Made by a program: the position numbers and the translations under genes | The notes under the pieces: generated by a model | What the model saw: the letters and a program-made list of their open reading frames with translations, nothing else | Told to the model about the DNA's origin: nothing | Database searches by the model: none | Origin: Candidatus Cloacimonadota bacterium | GTDB taxonomy: Bacteria > Cloacimonadota > Cloacimonadia > JGIOTU-2 | Direction of reading: 5' to 3' | Length of the DNA: 7,383 nucleotides | Assembly: GCA_011043895.1 (NCBI GenBank) | Contig: DRBZ01000075.1 | Coordinates: forward strand, 1 to 7,383 | Shown here: piece after piece, positions 1 to 5,839 of the stretch | How the letters are laid out: each line of letters starts with the position of its first letter | Numbering within the stretch: position 1 is the first letter of the stretch

Positions 1-54
1 CTCAACTATCTGTAAATATTCATACTTACCTGATTTTTTTATCCGTGCAAACAT
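1..54 (-). CDS. IS1634-like transposase, N-terminal fragment (cut by window edge)
   Basis: The minus strand opens with ATG at 54-52 and reads MFARIKKSGKYEYLQIVE, 18 codons, to the window edge with no stop. This resembles the start of IS1634-group (IS4-related) DDE transposases, which typically begin MF-x-R-x-K-x-SG-x-Y-E-Y-L-Q-I-V-E. A strong AGGAG Shine-Dalgarno sits at 62-66, six bases before the ATG, which supports the start. The catalytic DDE residues lie outside the window, so intactness cannot be judged. The gene points the same way as the pyr operon, downstream of pyrF. The family call rests on 18 residues recalled from the family; the existence of a translated start here is better supported than the exact family. 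Confidence 0.72.
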   Translation of the reverse strand, partial: MFARIKKSGKYEYLQIVE

Positions 55-78
55 CGATATCTCCTATGTTTGACACTC

Positions 79-107
79 AGATATTTGCCTGATTAAATCT
101 ATGTCAA
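79..107 (-). promoter_or_regulatory. Possible promoter for the transposase
   Basis: On the minus strand a perfect -35 hexamer TTGACA (107-102) is followed after 17 bases by ATATCT (84-79), a weak -10 match. The Shine-Dalgarno and ATG follow about 15-25 bases further on. The -35 and the spacing are good; the -10 is poor, so this is only a candidate. Confidence 0.3.
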
Positions 108-274
108 GTCATTTCACCTAATTCTGTGGCACCACGTTTTGAGAAATCACAAACCTTAAACCCCATGAATAAAGGGTCGGCCGCTTGTTAGTTGGCAGTA
201 ACTGTAAAAGAAAAGTCTATGATAAAAACAAACGAACCTTTTATTCACAGTGCTTCAACAGATTTTCCTTTTGA

Positions 275-348
275 TTTTTGGAGTGCTCCTTGGAGTGCAT
301 TGACTGTGTCAATGCTGTGAAACCGACATAGTCGGTTTACTCCAAAAA
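275..348. repeat. Compound palindrome able to fold as a three-way junction
   Basis: A perfect 10-base inverted repeat, TTTTTGGAGT (275-284) and ACTCCAAAAA (339-348), encloses two perfect hairpins. One is GCATTGAC-TGT-GTCAATGC (297-315); the other is AAACCGAC-ATA-GTCGGTTT (320-338). The unit TTGGAGTGC occurs twice, at 278-286 and 290-298. The inner copy (290-296) also pairs with 339-345 and abuts the first hairpin directly, giving a compact core at 290-345. The outer copy adds GGAG-TG-CTCC (280-289). There is no coding frame through it. The design suggests a dispersed non-autonomous element or structured-RNA repeat; copy number cannot be tested from one window. Confidence 0.75.
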
Positions 349-459
349 AATTTTTATATAGACAAACTCGATGTAATATGCTTCACACAAGCAGGCTGAA
401 ATCCATTAATCAATCACTGTAGTTTTGGGATGTAAAGTATAGGTTTTTTAGTTATATAA

Positions 460-1266
460 TCACAATAAATCATTAATGCTTTTTATTAGGATTTTACACG
501 CTTTCATTGCGGTAATTTCAAAGCACCTCTCATCCTCTTTTTCATACGAAAAAATAATTCCCCGTGATGAATTAACTAGAATATTCGGATGCTCTTTTCC
601 AGCTGCAAATTTCATAACATTTTCAAGACTTCCGCCCTGTGCTCCGATGCCAGGAATCAAAAATATTGCATCGGGTAAAAGCTCTCTTATAGTACTCATC
701 TCCTCATCATTCGTAGCCCCGACGACTACGCCGAGATTGTCCATATTCCATTCCTTGATCTTGTAACATATTTCGGTATAAAGTCTGTTTCCTGAATTGA
801 GAAAATCTCTATTTGATGGATTTGAGGTCAGGGCAAGAAGAAAGAGGTACTTATCTTTAAAAGATTCGAAAGGTTTGAGCACATCATATCCCATAAGTGG
901 ATTTATAGTGATTGCATCGACTTCCAGATGGTCAAAATATGCGTTTGCATAGTGTTTCATAGTGTTGCCGATATCACCGACTTTTGCATCAAGTATAATT
1001 GGAATTTCATCAGGAATATAAGCAATCGTTCGTTCGAGAGTTTCCAATCCCTTTCTTCCCTGTGAAATATAGAAGGCAAAATTCGGTTTATAAGCAGCGA
1101 CGTAATCTTTAGTGGCATCGATGATTCGCCTGTTGAATTCCCATTGCGGATTATCTTTTTCGTTAGTAAGGAATGCTGGTATCTTTGCAATATCAGTGTC
1201 CAGACCTACACAAACAAGTGAATTATTTTTATCTACGATTGAGTAATATTTTTCCTTAAAATTCAT
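460..1266 (-). CDS. pyrF: Orotidine 5'-phosphate decarboxylase, group 2
   Basis: PyrF removes CO2 from OMP to give UMP, the last step of the pathway, in the cytoplasm. The 268-residue product matches the longer group 2 form rather than the roughly 240-residue Bacillus/E. coli form. Visible motifs are the N-terminal CVGLD strand (19-23), K60-P-N, the catalytic D93-A-K95-x-x-D98 set, TSNP (147-150), IPGIGAQGG (204-212) in the phosphate-binding region and NSSRGI (232-237). Position 96 is V where I recall R in many group 2 proteins (DAKRGDIG). The ATG overlaps the pyrR stop as ATGA, and GAGGAG lies immediately upstream inside the end of pyrR, so translation is probably coupled. It is the last gene of the operon. 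Confidence 0.95.
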   Translation of the reverse strand: MNFKEKYYSIVDKNNSLVCVGLDTDIAKIPAFLTNEKDNPQWEFNRRIIDATKDYVAAYKPNFAFYISQGRKGLETLERTIAYIPDEIPIILDAKVGDIGNTMKHYANAYFDHLEVDAITINPLMGYDVLKPFESFKDKYLFLLALTSNPSNRDFLNSGNRLYTEICYKIKEWNMDNLGVVVGATNDEEMSTIRELLPDAIFLIPGIGAQGGSLENVMKFAAGKEHPNILVNSSRGIIFSYEKEDERCFEITAMKACKILIKSINDLL

Positions 1267-1811
1267 GACTCCTCATTTTTTTCATAAATAAGTACATTGT
1301 CAGCATTATCTGTCTCTTTGAGTTGTATTTGAATTATTTCATCCTTCGAAGTGGGAACATATTTACCCACAAAATCCGCCTGAATGGGAAGTTCACGATT
1401 TCCCCTGTCTATGATCACAAGGAACTGAATTGAACCTGGACGTCCATAATCGAGGATCGCATTAAGCGCTGCTCTGGCTGTTCTTCCGGTATTGAGCACA
1501 TCATCGACCAGAAGAATTTTTTTCCCTTCAATATCAAAATTAAGTATTGAATCCTGTATCACCGGCTGATGCTCGATTGACGATAGATCATCACGGTACA
1601 AAGTGATATCTAGAGAACCGACATGGATTTTCTCATCCTCGAATTTCTCAATATACTCAGCAATACGGTGTGCAAGTGGAACACCTCTTGTGTGGATTCC
1701 CACAATATAAAGGTCTTTGCACCCTTTGTTCTTTTCGATCACCTCGTTTGCAAGACGCTTGAGAATGCGCTCCATCTCTTTTTCATCTAATATTTTTCTT
1801 TTTTTATGCAT
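1263..1811 (-). CDS. pyrR: PyrR, pyrimidine operon regulator / uracil phosphoribosyltransferase
   Basis: In Bacillus, PyrR binds pyr leader RNA in a UMP/UTP-dependent way and promotes transcription termination; it also has uracil phosphoribosyltransferase activity. The 182-residue product has the usual length and motifs: an ILDE start (7-10), GIHTRG (38-43), LDITLYRDD (67-75), the PRPP-binding loop ILLVDDVLNTGRT (99-111), DRGNRELPI (135-143) and VGKYVPTS (148-155). It begins 10 bases after the pyrD stop with GGAG at 1816-1819, a rather short four bases from the ATG. Placement between pyrD and pyrF is unlike Bacillus subtilis, where pyrR is the first gene. The RNA target in this window is unclear, as no canonical PyrR-binding loop was found. 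Confidence 0.94.
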   Translation of the reverse strand: MHKKRKILDEKEMERILKRLANEVIEKNKGCKDLYIVGIHTRGVPLAHRIAEYIEKFEDEKIHVGSLDITLYRDDLSSIEHQPVIQDSILNFDIEGKKILLVDDVLNTGRTARAALNAILDYGRPGSIQFLVIIDRGNRELPIQADFVGKYVPTSKDEIIQIQLKETDNADNVLIYEKNEES

Positions 1812-1821
1812 TATTCTCCAA

Positions 1822-2721
1822 TTATGTAATTGAACCTATTAACTCATTAAAATCTACCGAATGCTGATGACAATATACTTCCAGCCCTCGTATGACCTCA
1901 ATTGATGTAAAGGGATTCACAAAGTTCTGCGTTCCCACCGCTACGGCAGTAGCGCCTGCAATAACAAACTCAAGTGCATCTTGTACATTTGATATTCCAC
2001 CCATTGCAAGTATAGGAATAGCAACAACTTGTGCAACACGATACACATTTTGCAAAGCGATAGGTTTTATGCCAGGTCCTGAATATCCTCCAATACCATT
2101 GCGCAACTTTAGCTTTCTTGCATCAACATCGATAGCCATGCCATACAGTGTATTGATCAAAGCCAATCCATCAGCACCGCCTTTTTGAGCAGCTAGTGCA
2201 ATATTTTCAATGGAAGTAACGTTAGGTGTGAGTTTTATGATAACAGTTTTCTCAGTCACGGAAGTAATTTTTCTTGTAAGTTCGAACACAATTTCTTCAT
2301 TAGTACCAAACGCAATACCCTCATTTTCAACATTTGGACAGGACACATTTATTTCATACGCATCGATCCCTGTCTGTATATCCAATCTTTCGATCATTTT
2401 GATAAATTCATCGATAGTAGAAGCTGATATACTTACTATGAGATTGGTATCGAATTCTTGATATTTTTGCAGGTCAGTTTTGATAAATTCTTCGAGTCCT
2501 GGATTCTGAAGTCCGATAGAATTAAGCAATCCTACTTCTGTTTCAACAATTCGTTGTGGTTTATTACCCTTCTTAGGTTTTGGTGTGATAGTTTTCGTGG
2601 TCAAAGCACCAAGTAGAGAAAGATCAAAGAGTTCCGCATATTCAAGCCCGAAGGTACCAGAAGCAACAGTTAACGGATTTTTCCATTTCATTTTTCCGAA
2701 CTGAATTTCACATTTATTCAT
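1822..2721 (-). CDS. pyrD: Dihydroorotate dehydrogenase B, catalytic (FMN) subunit
   Basis: PyrD oxidises dihydroorotate to orotate on FMN. With PyrK it forms the NAD-linked class 1B enzyme. I place the start at 2721, not at the far upstream in-frame ATG at 2874. The residues before it do not resemble the family, they would overlap pyrK by about 160 bases, and AAGGTGG (2728-2734) sits six bases before the chosen ATG. This gives 299 residues, typical for the family. Motifs: SGTFG (21-25), K43 in TTKT, LNSIGLQNPG (66-75), NVSCPN with the catalytic base Cys128 (125-130), KLTPN (163-167), GGYSGP (211-216) and GGI (241-243). Cysteine as base is the class 1 signature; class 2 enzymes use serine. 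The start overlaps the pyrK end by 8 bases. Confidence 0.96.
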   Translation of the reverse strand: MNKCEIQFGKMKWKNPLTVASGTFGLEYAELFDLSLLGALTTKTITPKPKKGNKPQRIVETEVGLLNSIGLQNPGLEEFIKTDLQKYQEFDTNLIVSISASTIDEFIKMIERLDIQTGIDAYEINVSCPNVENEGIAFGTNEEIVFELTRKITSVTEKTVIIKLTPNVTSIENIALAAQKGGADGLALINTLYGMAIDVDARKLKLRNGIGGYSGPGIKPIALQNVYRVAQVVAIPILAMGGISNVQDALEFVIAGATAVAVGTQNFVNPFTSIEVIRGLEVYCHQHSVDFNELIGSIT

Positions 2722-3469
2722 CCCAGACCACCTTCGCACCATCAAAAACCGGACCGTCCTTGCATACTTTCTTGTACACCACTTCATTATTCTCTTCCAC
2801 AGACACCACACATCCACAGCAGGCTCCGACGCCGCATGCCATGATCCTTTCCATGGATATTTGAACCTGGACACTGTTCTTTATACACAGTTCGACTAAA
2901 ACTTTAAGCATTGGTTCCGGTCCACAGGAATATACTACATCGACGGGATTATCCTGAAGATATTTCTCAACATGTTCAGTTACAAAACCTGAAAGTCCAA
3001 CAGAGCCATCTTCTGTACAATTCATAACCTCTCTACAGAAAATATCATTACCTGTTCGACCACCATGAAAAGAAGTTATATGATTTCCTTTTCCATGCAG
3101 CTCCTTCTCCAAAAAAGGCATCGGAGCATAGCCAATACCACCACTAACAAGCAGGGAGTTTTTATTATCAACAAGAGTAAAACCATTTCCCAGAGGACCA
3201 AGTAACTGAACAATCTCCCCCTGAACCAACTCAGAAAGCGATCGTGTCACTTTTCCTATTTTCTTGATCAGAAAGGAGAAAGTATCTTTTTCTACTTTCG
3301 AGATACTGAAAGGTCTTGGCAGCAATGGAAATTTCTTTGAAGGGTTTTTTATCTGAAAAAACTGACCCGGTTTCACAAGCTCGGTAATTTTCTCATCCCG
3401 AAAAGATAATTCAAAATAATTTTGATTGAGAAATGAAATATTTTGTATCGGAAGCTTTTTCAATTGCAT
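2714..3469 (-). CDS. pyrK: Dihydroorotate dehydrogenase B, electron-transfer (FAD, 2Fe-2S) subunit
   Basis: PyrK takes electrons from the PyrD FMN through a [2Fe-2S] cluster and FAD to NAD+. The 251-residue protein has the ferredoxin-reductase-like order: RPFS for FAD binding (52-55), a GGIGYAP nucleotide-binding loop (110-116), SCGPEPM (181-187), then the C-terminal cluster motif. Four cysteines fit C-x4-C-x2-C-x15-C: C212, C217, C220 and C236, the last in VCKDGPVF. C218 is an additional cysteine. All expected ligands are present, so the subunit should be functional. The ATG overlaps the pyrC stop by one base (TAATG), and its own end overlaps the pyrD start, consistent with coupled, roughly equal synthesis of the two subunits. 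Confidence 0.96.
   Translation of the reverse strand: MQLKKLPIQNISFLNQNYFELSFRDEKITELVKPGQFFQIKNPSKKFPLLPRPFSISKVEKDTFSFLIKKIGKVTRSLSELVQGEIVQLLGPLGNGFTLVDNKNSLLVSGGIGYAPMPFLEKELHGKGNHITSFHGGRTGNDIFCREVMNCTEDGSVGLSGFVTEHVEKYLQDNPVDVVYSCGPEPMLKVLVELCIKNSVQVQISMERIMACGVGACCGCVVSVEENNEVVYKKVCKDGPVFDGAKVVWDE
2728..2734 (-). promoter_or_regulatory. Ribosome binding site fixing the pyrD start
   Basis: AAGGTGG on the minus strand lies six bases before ATG 2721-2719, inside the last codons of pyrK. It supports the internal ATG over the longer open frame that begins at 2874. Confidence 0.7.
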
Positions 3470-4743
3470 TATGCTTTCTTCCAGGTAAACTTGCCATCGC
3501 AGATCGTATAGAGGATTCTTCCTGACATCTCTTTTCCAATAAAGGGGCTGTTCTTTGATTTCGAAAGGATTTCATCTTCATCGAATATATAAGATTCATC
3601 AAGATCAATAATCGTTATATCAGCCGAACCTCCTTCTGTCAGTAATCCCACATCTCTTTTTATTATCTCAGCAGGTCTGGCAGTCATTTTATCGATGAGT
3701 AATTCTAGAGAAATGATGCCTTTTTTCACGAGCTCTGTATACACAACTGGAAATGCGCTTTCAAAACCAATCACACCAAAAGGTGCTTTTATGAATTCCA
3801 GTTCTTTTTCATAATCAGAATGCGGTGCATGATCTGTCGCGATCACATCGATTGTTCTATCAAGCACACCTTCGATGAGCGCCTGCCTATCTTGTTCAGA
3901 ACGAAGCGGTGGTTTCATCTTTGTATTCGTATTATAGTCTTCACATGCTTTTTCTGTAAGCACAAGATGATGGGGAGTTACTTCTGCAGTTACCCGAATA
4001 CCTTCCTTCTTTGCCTGTTTGACAAGTTCAACGGTACGTTTTGTGGACACATGCGCAATGTGTACATGAGTTCCGGTCACATCTGCCAGCATGATGTCTC
4101 TGCTGACCATAATCTCTTCTGCAAGCGTGGGAATACCCGGGAGTCCGAGTTTAGTTGACTCATACCCATAATTAACCTGCCCATCTCCAGAAAGTGAATA
4201 ATCCTCTGAATGGCAAATCATCGGGATATCATAGATCGAGCCGTAACGCATGACATTGAGTTGCAGTTTTGCGTTCTGAATGCAGTTTCCATCATCGCTA
4301 AGACCAACCACTCCGCCCTTAACCAATGAGGCAATATTTGCGATCTCTTTGCCTTCCAATCCTTTTGACATTGCACCGATAGCAAAGATCTTTGTCTTGC
4401 CCACATCACGGGCTTTTCTCATGAGGTAATTCAATGTTGAAACATTATCGATAACAGGATTTGTATTCGGCATACAGCAGATGCTGGTAAATCCACCTTT
4501 TGCTGCTGATACTGCACCAGTAGCAATATCTTCTTTATAGGTATAGCCGGGATCTCGCAGGTGGCAGTGCAGATCGACAAATCCAGGAAAGATATGTTTA
4601 TCAGTACAATCGATAATCTCTGCTTTTGATTCTTCTATATTCGGAGCAATCTTCTTCACTATTTTTTTATCAATGAGCACATCTGCTTTTTCAAACTTCT
4701 TCTTATCAGATAGATAAACCTGCCCGTCCTTCAATAGTATCAT
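3469..4743 (-). CDS. pyrC: Dihydroorotase, class I
   Basis: PyrC cyclises carbamoyl aspartate to dihydroorotate using zinc in an amidohydrolase barrel. The 424 residues match the class I (Bacillus-type) length. Metal and catalytic motifs are complete: DLHCHLRDPG (57-66) with H59 and H61, MPNTNP (91-96), LSDDGN with D151 as the probable metal-bridging Asp (148-153), H178 in ICHSED, H231 in HIAHVS, and ATDHAPH with D304 and H308 (302-308). The C-terminus has the ADITIID strand (374-380) seen in this family. It starts within the pyrB stop (ATGA) and is preceded by a strong AAGGGAGG at 4748-4755, four bases from the ATG. Nothing suggests an inactive dihydroorotase-like paralogue. Confidence 0.97.
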   Translation of the reverse strand: MILLKDGQVYLSDKKKFEKADVLIDKKIVKKIAPNIEESKAEIIDCTDKHIFPGFVDLHCHLRDPGYTYKEDIATGAVSAAKGGFTSICCMPNTNPVIDNVSTLNYLMRKARDVGKTKIFAIGAMSKGLEGKEIANIASLVKGGVVGLSDDGNCIQNAKLQLNVMRYGSIYDIPMICHSEDYSLSGDGQVNYGYESTKLGLPGIPTLAEEIMVSRDIMLADVTGTHVHIAHVSTKRTVELVKQAKKEGIRVTAEVTPHHLVLTEKACEDYNTNTKMKPPLRSEQDRQALIEGVLDRTIDVIATDHAPHSDYEKELEFIKAPFGVIGFESAFPVVYTELVKKGIISLELLIDKMTARPAEIIKRDVGLLTEGGSADITIIDLDESYIFDEDEILSKSKNSPFIGKEMSGRILYTICDGKFTWKKA

Positions 4744-5693
4744 GCGACCTCCCTTTCTGGTTTTCCTCCAAGAATCAGAAAAAGTAATGCCATCCTGATA
4801 GCCACTCCATTTGTAACCTGCTCGATAATGATGCTATGATCGCTGTCTGCTACTTCAGGCAGTATTTCGACACCCCTGTTCATCGGTCCGGGATGCATGA
4901 TGAGCACATCACCTTTTGCAGATCTGATAACCTTTTTACTCAAACCATACCTGTTTGTAAATTCACTCAGTCCGGGGAAAAGCCCCTCAGTTTGACGTTC
5001 CAGCTGCATTCGAAGTGCCATGACCACATCAGCATCCTTGATTGCAGTATCAAGATCATAGACACATTGTGCGCCATAGACCTCATCTATCTTTGGAGGC
5101 ATGAGCGTACGAGGTCCACATACAACGACATTCGCCCCCATCTTCTTCATACCTATCAGATTTGAGCGCACCACTCTGGAATGCAGAATATCTCCCACGA
5201 TAGCTATCTTTAGTCCTTTGAGTGAGCCCTTCTTTTCCCATATACTGAACATATCGAGCAATGCTTGTGTTGGGTGTGCATGGCGACCATCTCCAGCATT
5301 GAGAACCGGTTTTCCTGAATATTTATTCACCAATTTGGGCACACCTGGGCAGCTATGACGAACAATGTACAGATCCACTCCCATTGCGTTGAGTGTGTAA
5401 ACTGTATCCTGAATACCTTCGCCTTTTTTCACCGATGAGCCAGCAGATGTAAAACTCACAACATCTGCACTCAGACGTTTGGCAGCCAATTCAAAGGAAA
5501 TACGGGTTCGGGTGCTATCCTCAAAGAAAAGTGTAACTACTGTTTTACCGCGAAGTGTGGGGATTTTTTTATAATCACGTTTGTTTATCTCTTTCATTAC
5601 TTTGGCAGTTTCAAATATTGTCTCGATCTCTTCGACTGAATAATCATCAAGATCATACAAATTTCTGCCCGTGAGATTGAGCGTATTTTTCAT
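4740..5693 (-). CDS. pyrB: Aspartate carbamoyltransferase catalytic subunit
   Basis: PyrB condenses carbamoyl phosphate and aspartate, the committed step. The 317-residue protein carries the carbamoyl-phosphate motif FEDSTRTR (57-64), K90 in KKGE, GDGRHAHPTQALLD (134-147) with H140 in the position of E. coli H134, HSR (171-173), ALRMQLER (226-233) for the aspartate side and HPGPMNRG (267-274). The spacing rules out an ornithine carbamoyltransferase, which would have a different substrate loop. No pyrI regulatory subunit follows, so it probably acts as an unregulated trimer as in Bacillus; this is an inference. AGGAG at 5700-5704 is six bases before the ATG. It is the first pyr gene and lies behind a structured leader with an attenuator-like hairpin. 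Confidence 0.97.
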   Translation of the reverse strand: MKNTLNLTGRNLYDLDDYSVEEIETIFETAKVMKEINKRDYKKIPTLRGKTVVTLFFEDSTRTRISFELAAKRLSADVVSFTSAGSSVKKGEGIQDTVYTLNAMGVDLYIVRHSCPGVPKLVNKYSGKPVLNAGDGRHAHPTQALLDMFSIWEKKGSLKGLKIAIVGDILHSRVVRSNLIGMKKMGANVVVCGPRTLMPPKIDEVYGAQCVYDLDTAIKDADVVMALRMQLERQTEGLFPGLSEFTNRYGLSKKVIRSAKGDVLIMHPGPMNRGVEILPEVADSDHSIIIEQVTNGVAIRMALLFLILGGKPEREVA

Positions 5694-5764
5694 ACACTTC
5701 TCCTATTGGTTATTAAGAAAAAAGTCATTCGCTGAAGGTGAATGACTCGATTGACAGCTATCAT
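5690..5764 (-). CDS. Possible leader peptide across the attenuator
   Basis: A 24-codon frame starts at ATG 5764-5762 (first residues MIAVNRVIHL) and runs through both arms of the terminator hairpin. It stops at TGA 5692-5690, which overlaps the pyrB ATG as ATGA. This geometry resembles the pyrL leader frame of enteric pyrBI, where ribosomes close behind RNA polymerase prevent attenuator folding. Against it, the only Shine-Dalgarno-like sequence (GGGAG) is about 13 bases from the ATG and lies in hairpin 2, and a frame this short can be open by chance. No homologue is recognised. Confidence 0.3.
   Translation of the reverse strand: MIAVNRVIHLQRMTFFLITNRRSV
5718..5748 (-). terminator. Attenuator-like intrinsic terminator before pyrB
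   Basis: On the minus strand AGTCATTC (5747-5740) and GAATGACT (5730-5723) form a perfect 8-bp stem around a nine-base loop, followed by a run of six T (5723-5718, the first T being in the stem). It stands 14 bases before the pyrB Shine-Dalgarno. The stem is only moderately GC-rich, so termination is probably partial. It could end DUF1015 transcripts or act as a regulated attenuator of the pyr operon. Confidence 0.65.
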
Positions 5765-5766
5765 AA

Positions 5767-5782
5767 GGGAGAATAATCTCCC
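5767..5782 (-). other. Leader hairpin 2
   Basis: GGGAGA (5782-5777) pairs perfectly with TCTCCC (5772-5767) around TTAT. The 5' arm is a Shine-Dalgarno-like sequence that the hairpin would hide. It abuts hairpin 1 with no spacer, so the two could stack. Confidence 0.6.
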
Positions 5783-5807
5783 TGTTGCAAAATCGAATTT
5801 TACAACA
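5783..5807 (-). other. Leader hairpin 1
   Basis: On the minus strand TGTTGTAAAAT (5807-5797) pairs with ATTTTGCAACA (5793-5783) around a TCG loop. Ten Watson-Crick pairs and one U.G pair form without a gap. Its position upstream of the attenuator suggests a regulatory RNA stem or, as DNA, an operator. Confidence 0.6.
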
Positions 5808-5839
5808 TGCAAGTGCGTGCAGTTGCTTTCTGTTTAGTT

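Larger units (their letters stand above)
1..140 (-). mobile_element. End of an insertion sequence (right boundary approximate)
   Basis: The transposase start at 54 implies that an insertion sequence enters from the left. Its terminal inverted repeat should lie upstream of the gene, at higher coordinates. A candidate is the small palindrome GTGGCACCAC at 126-135, within CTGTGGCACCACGTTTTGAG, but the matching far end is outside the window, so the boundary is a guess. No target-site duplication can be tested. Confidence 0.4.
55..459. other. Intergenic region between the insertion sequence and pyrF
   Basis: About 400 bases without a convincing gene. It holds the ribosome binding site, probable promoter and presumed end of the insertion sequence (55-140), then 140-270 in which I recognise nothing, then the multi-hairpin palindrome (275-348) and an A7T5 tract (344-355). 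A 5-bp hairpin, TGCTT-CACAC-AAGCA, lies at 379-393. No GC-rich stem followed by a T-run is seen after the pyrF stop on the minus strand, so the end of the pyr transcript is not marked by a classical terminator here. Confidence 0.6.
5694..5839 (-). promoter_or_regulatory. Structured pyrB leader
   Basis: 146 bases lie between the DUF1015 stop and pyrB. Transcribed leftward, they contain three hairpins in a row. The first is an 11-bp stem with a three-base loop (5807-5783, one U.G pair). The second is GGGAGA-TTAT-TCTCCC (5782-5767), directly abutting the first. The third is the terminator-like hairpin at 5748-5718. The loop of hairpin 1 (TTCGATT, 5797-5791) could pair with AATCGAG (5752-5746) at the foot of the terminator stem, a possible antiterminator. 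No convincing promoter with good -35 and -10 boxes was found, so pyrB may be read through from DUF1015 or use a non-canonical promoter. Confidence 0.6.

Noticed and set aside
104..166. 20-codon minus-strand frame (ATG at 166) upstream of the transposase
   Set aside because: It has no ribosome binding site, is very short, and overlaps the presumed insertion sequence end. Chance is the simpler explanation.
344..355. A7T5 tract as the terminator tail of the pyr operon
   Set aside because: On the minus strand the T-run comes before the stable hairpins rather than after them, so it does not fit intrinsic termination of pyrF transcripts.
2722..2874. N-terminal extension of pyrD by 51 residues
   Set aside because: The extension lies in pyrK coding sequence in another frame and is Trp/Arg-rich, unlike PyrD. 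The ATG at 2721 has a good ribosome binding site and gives the family length.
5797..5802. TAAAAT on the minus strand as the -10 box of a pyrB promoter
   Set aside because: The sequence 17 bases upstream (CAACTG) does not resemble a -35 box, and the hexamer is inside the stem of leader hairpin 1. It remains possible for a sigma factor with a different consensus.
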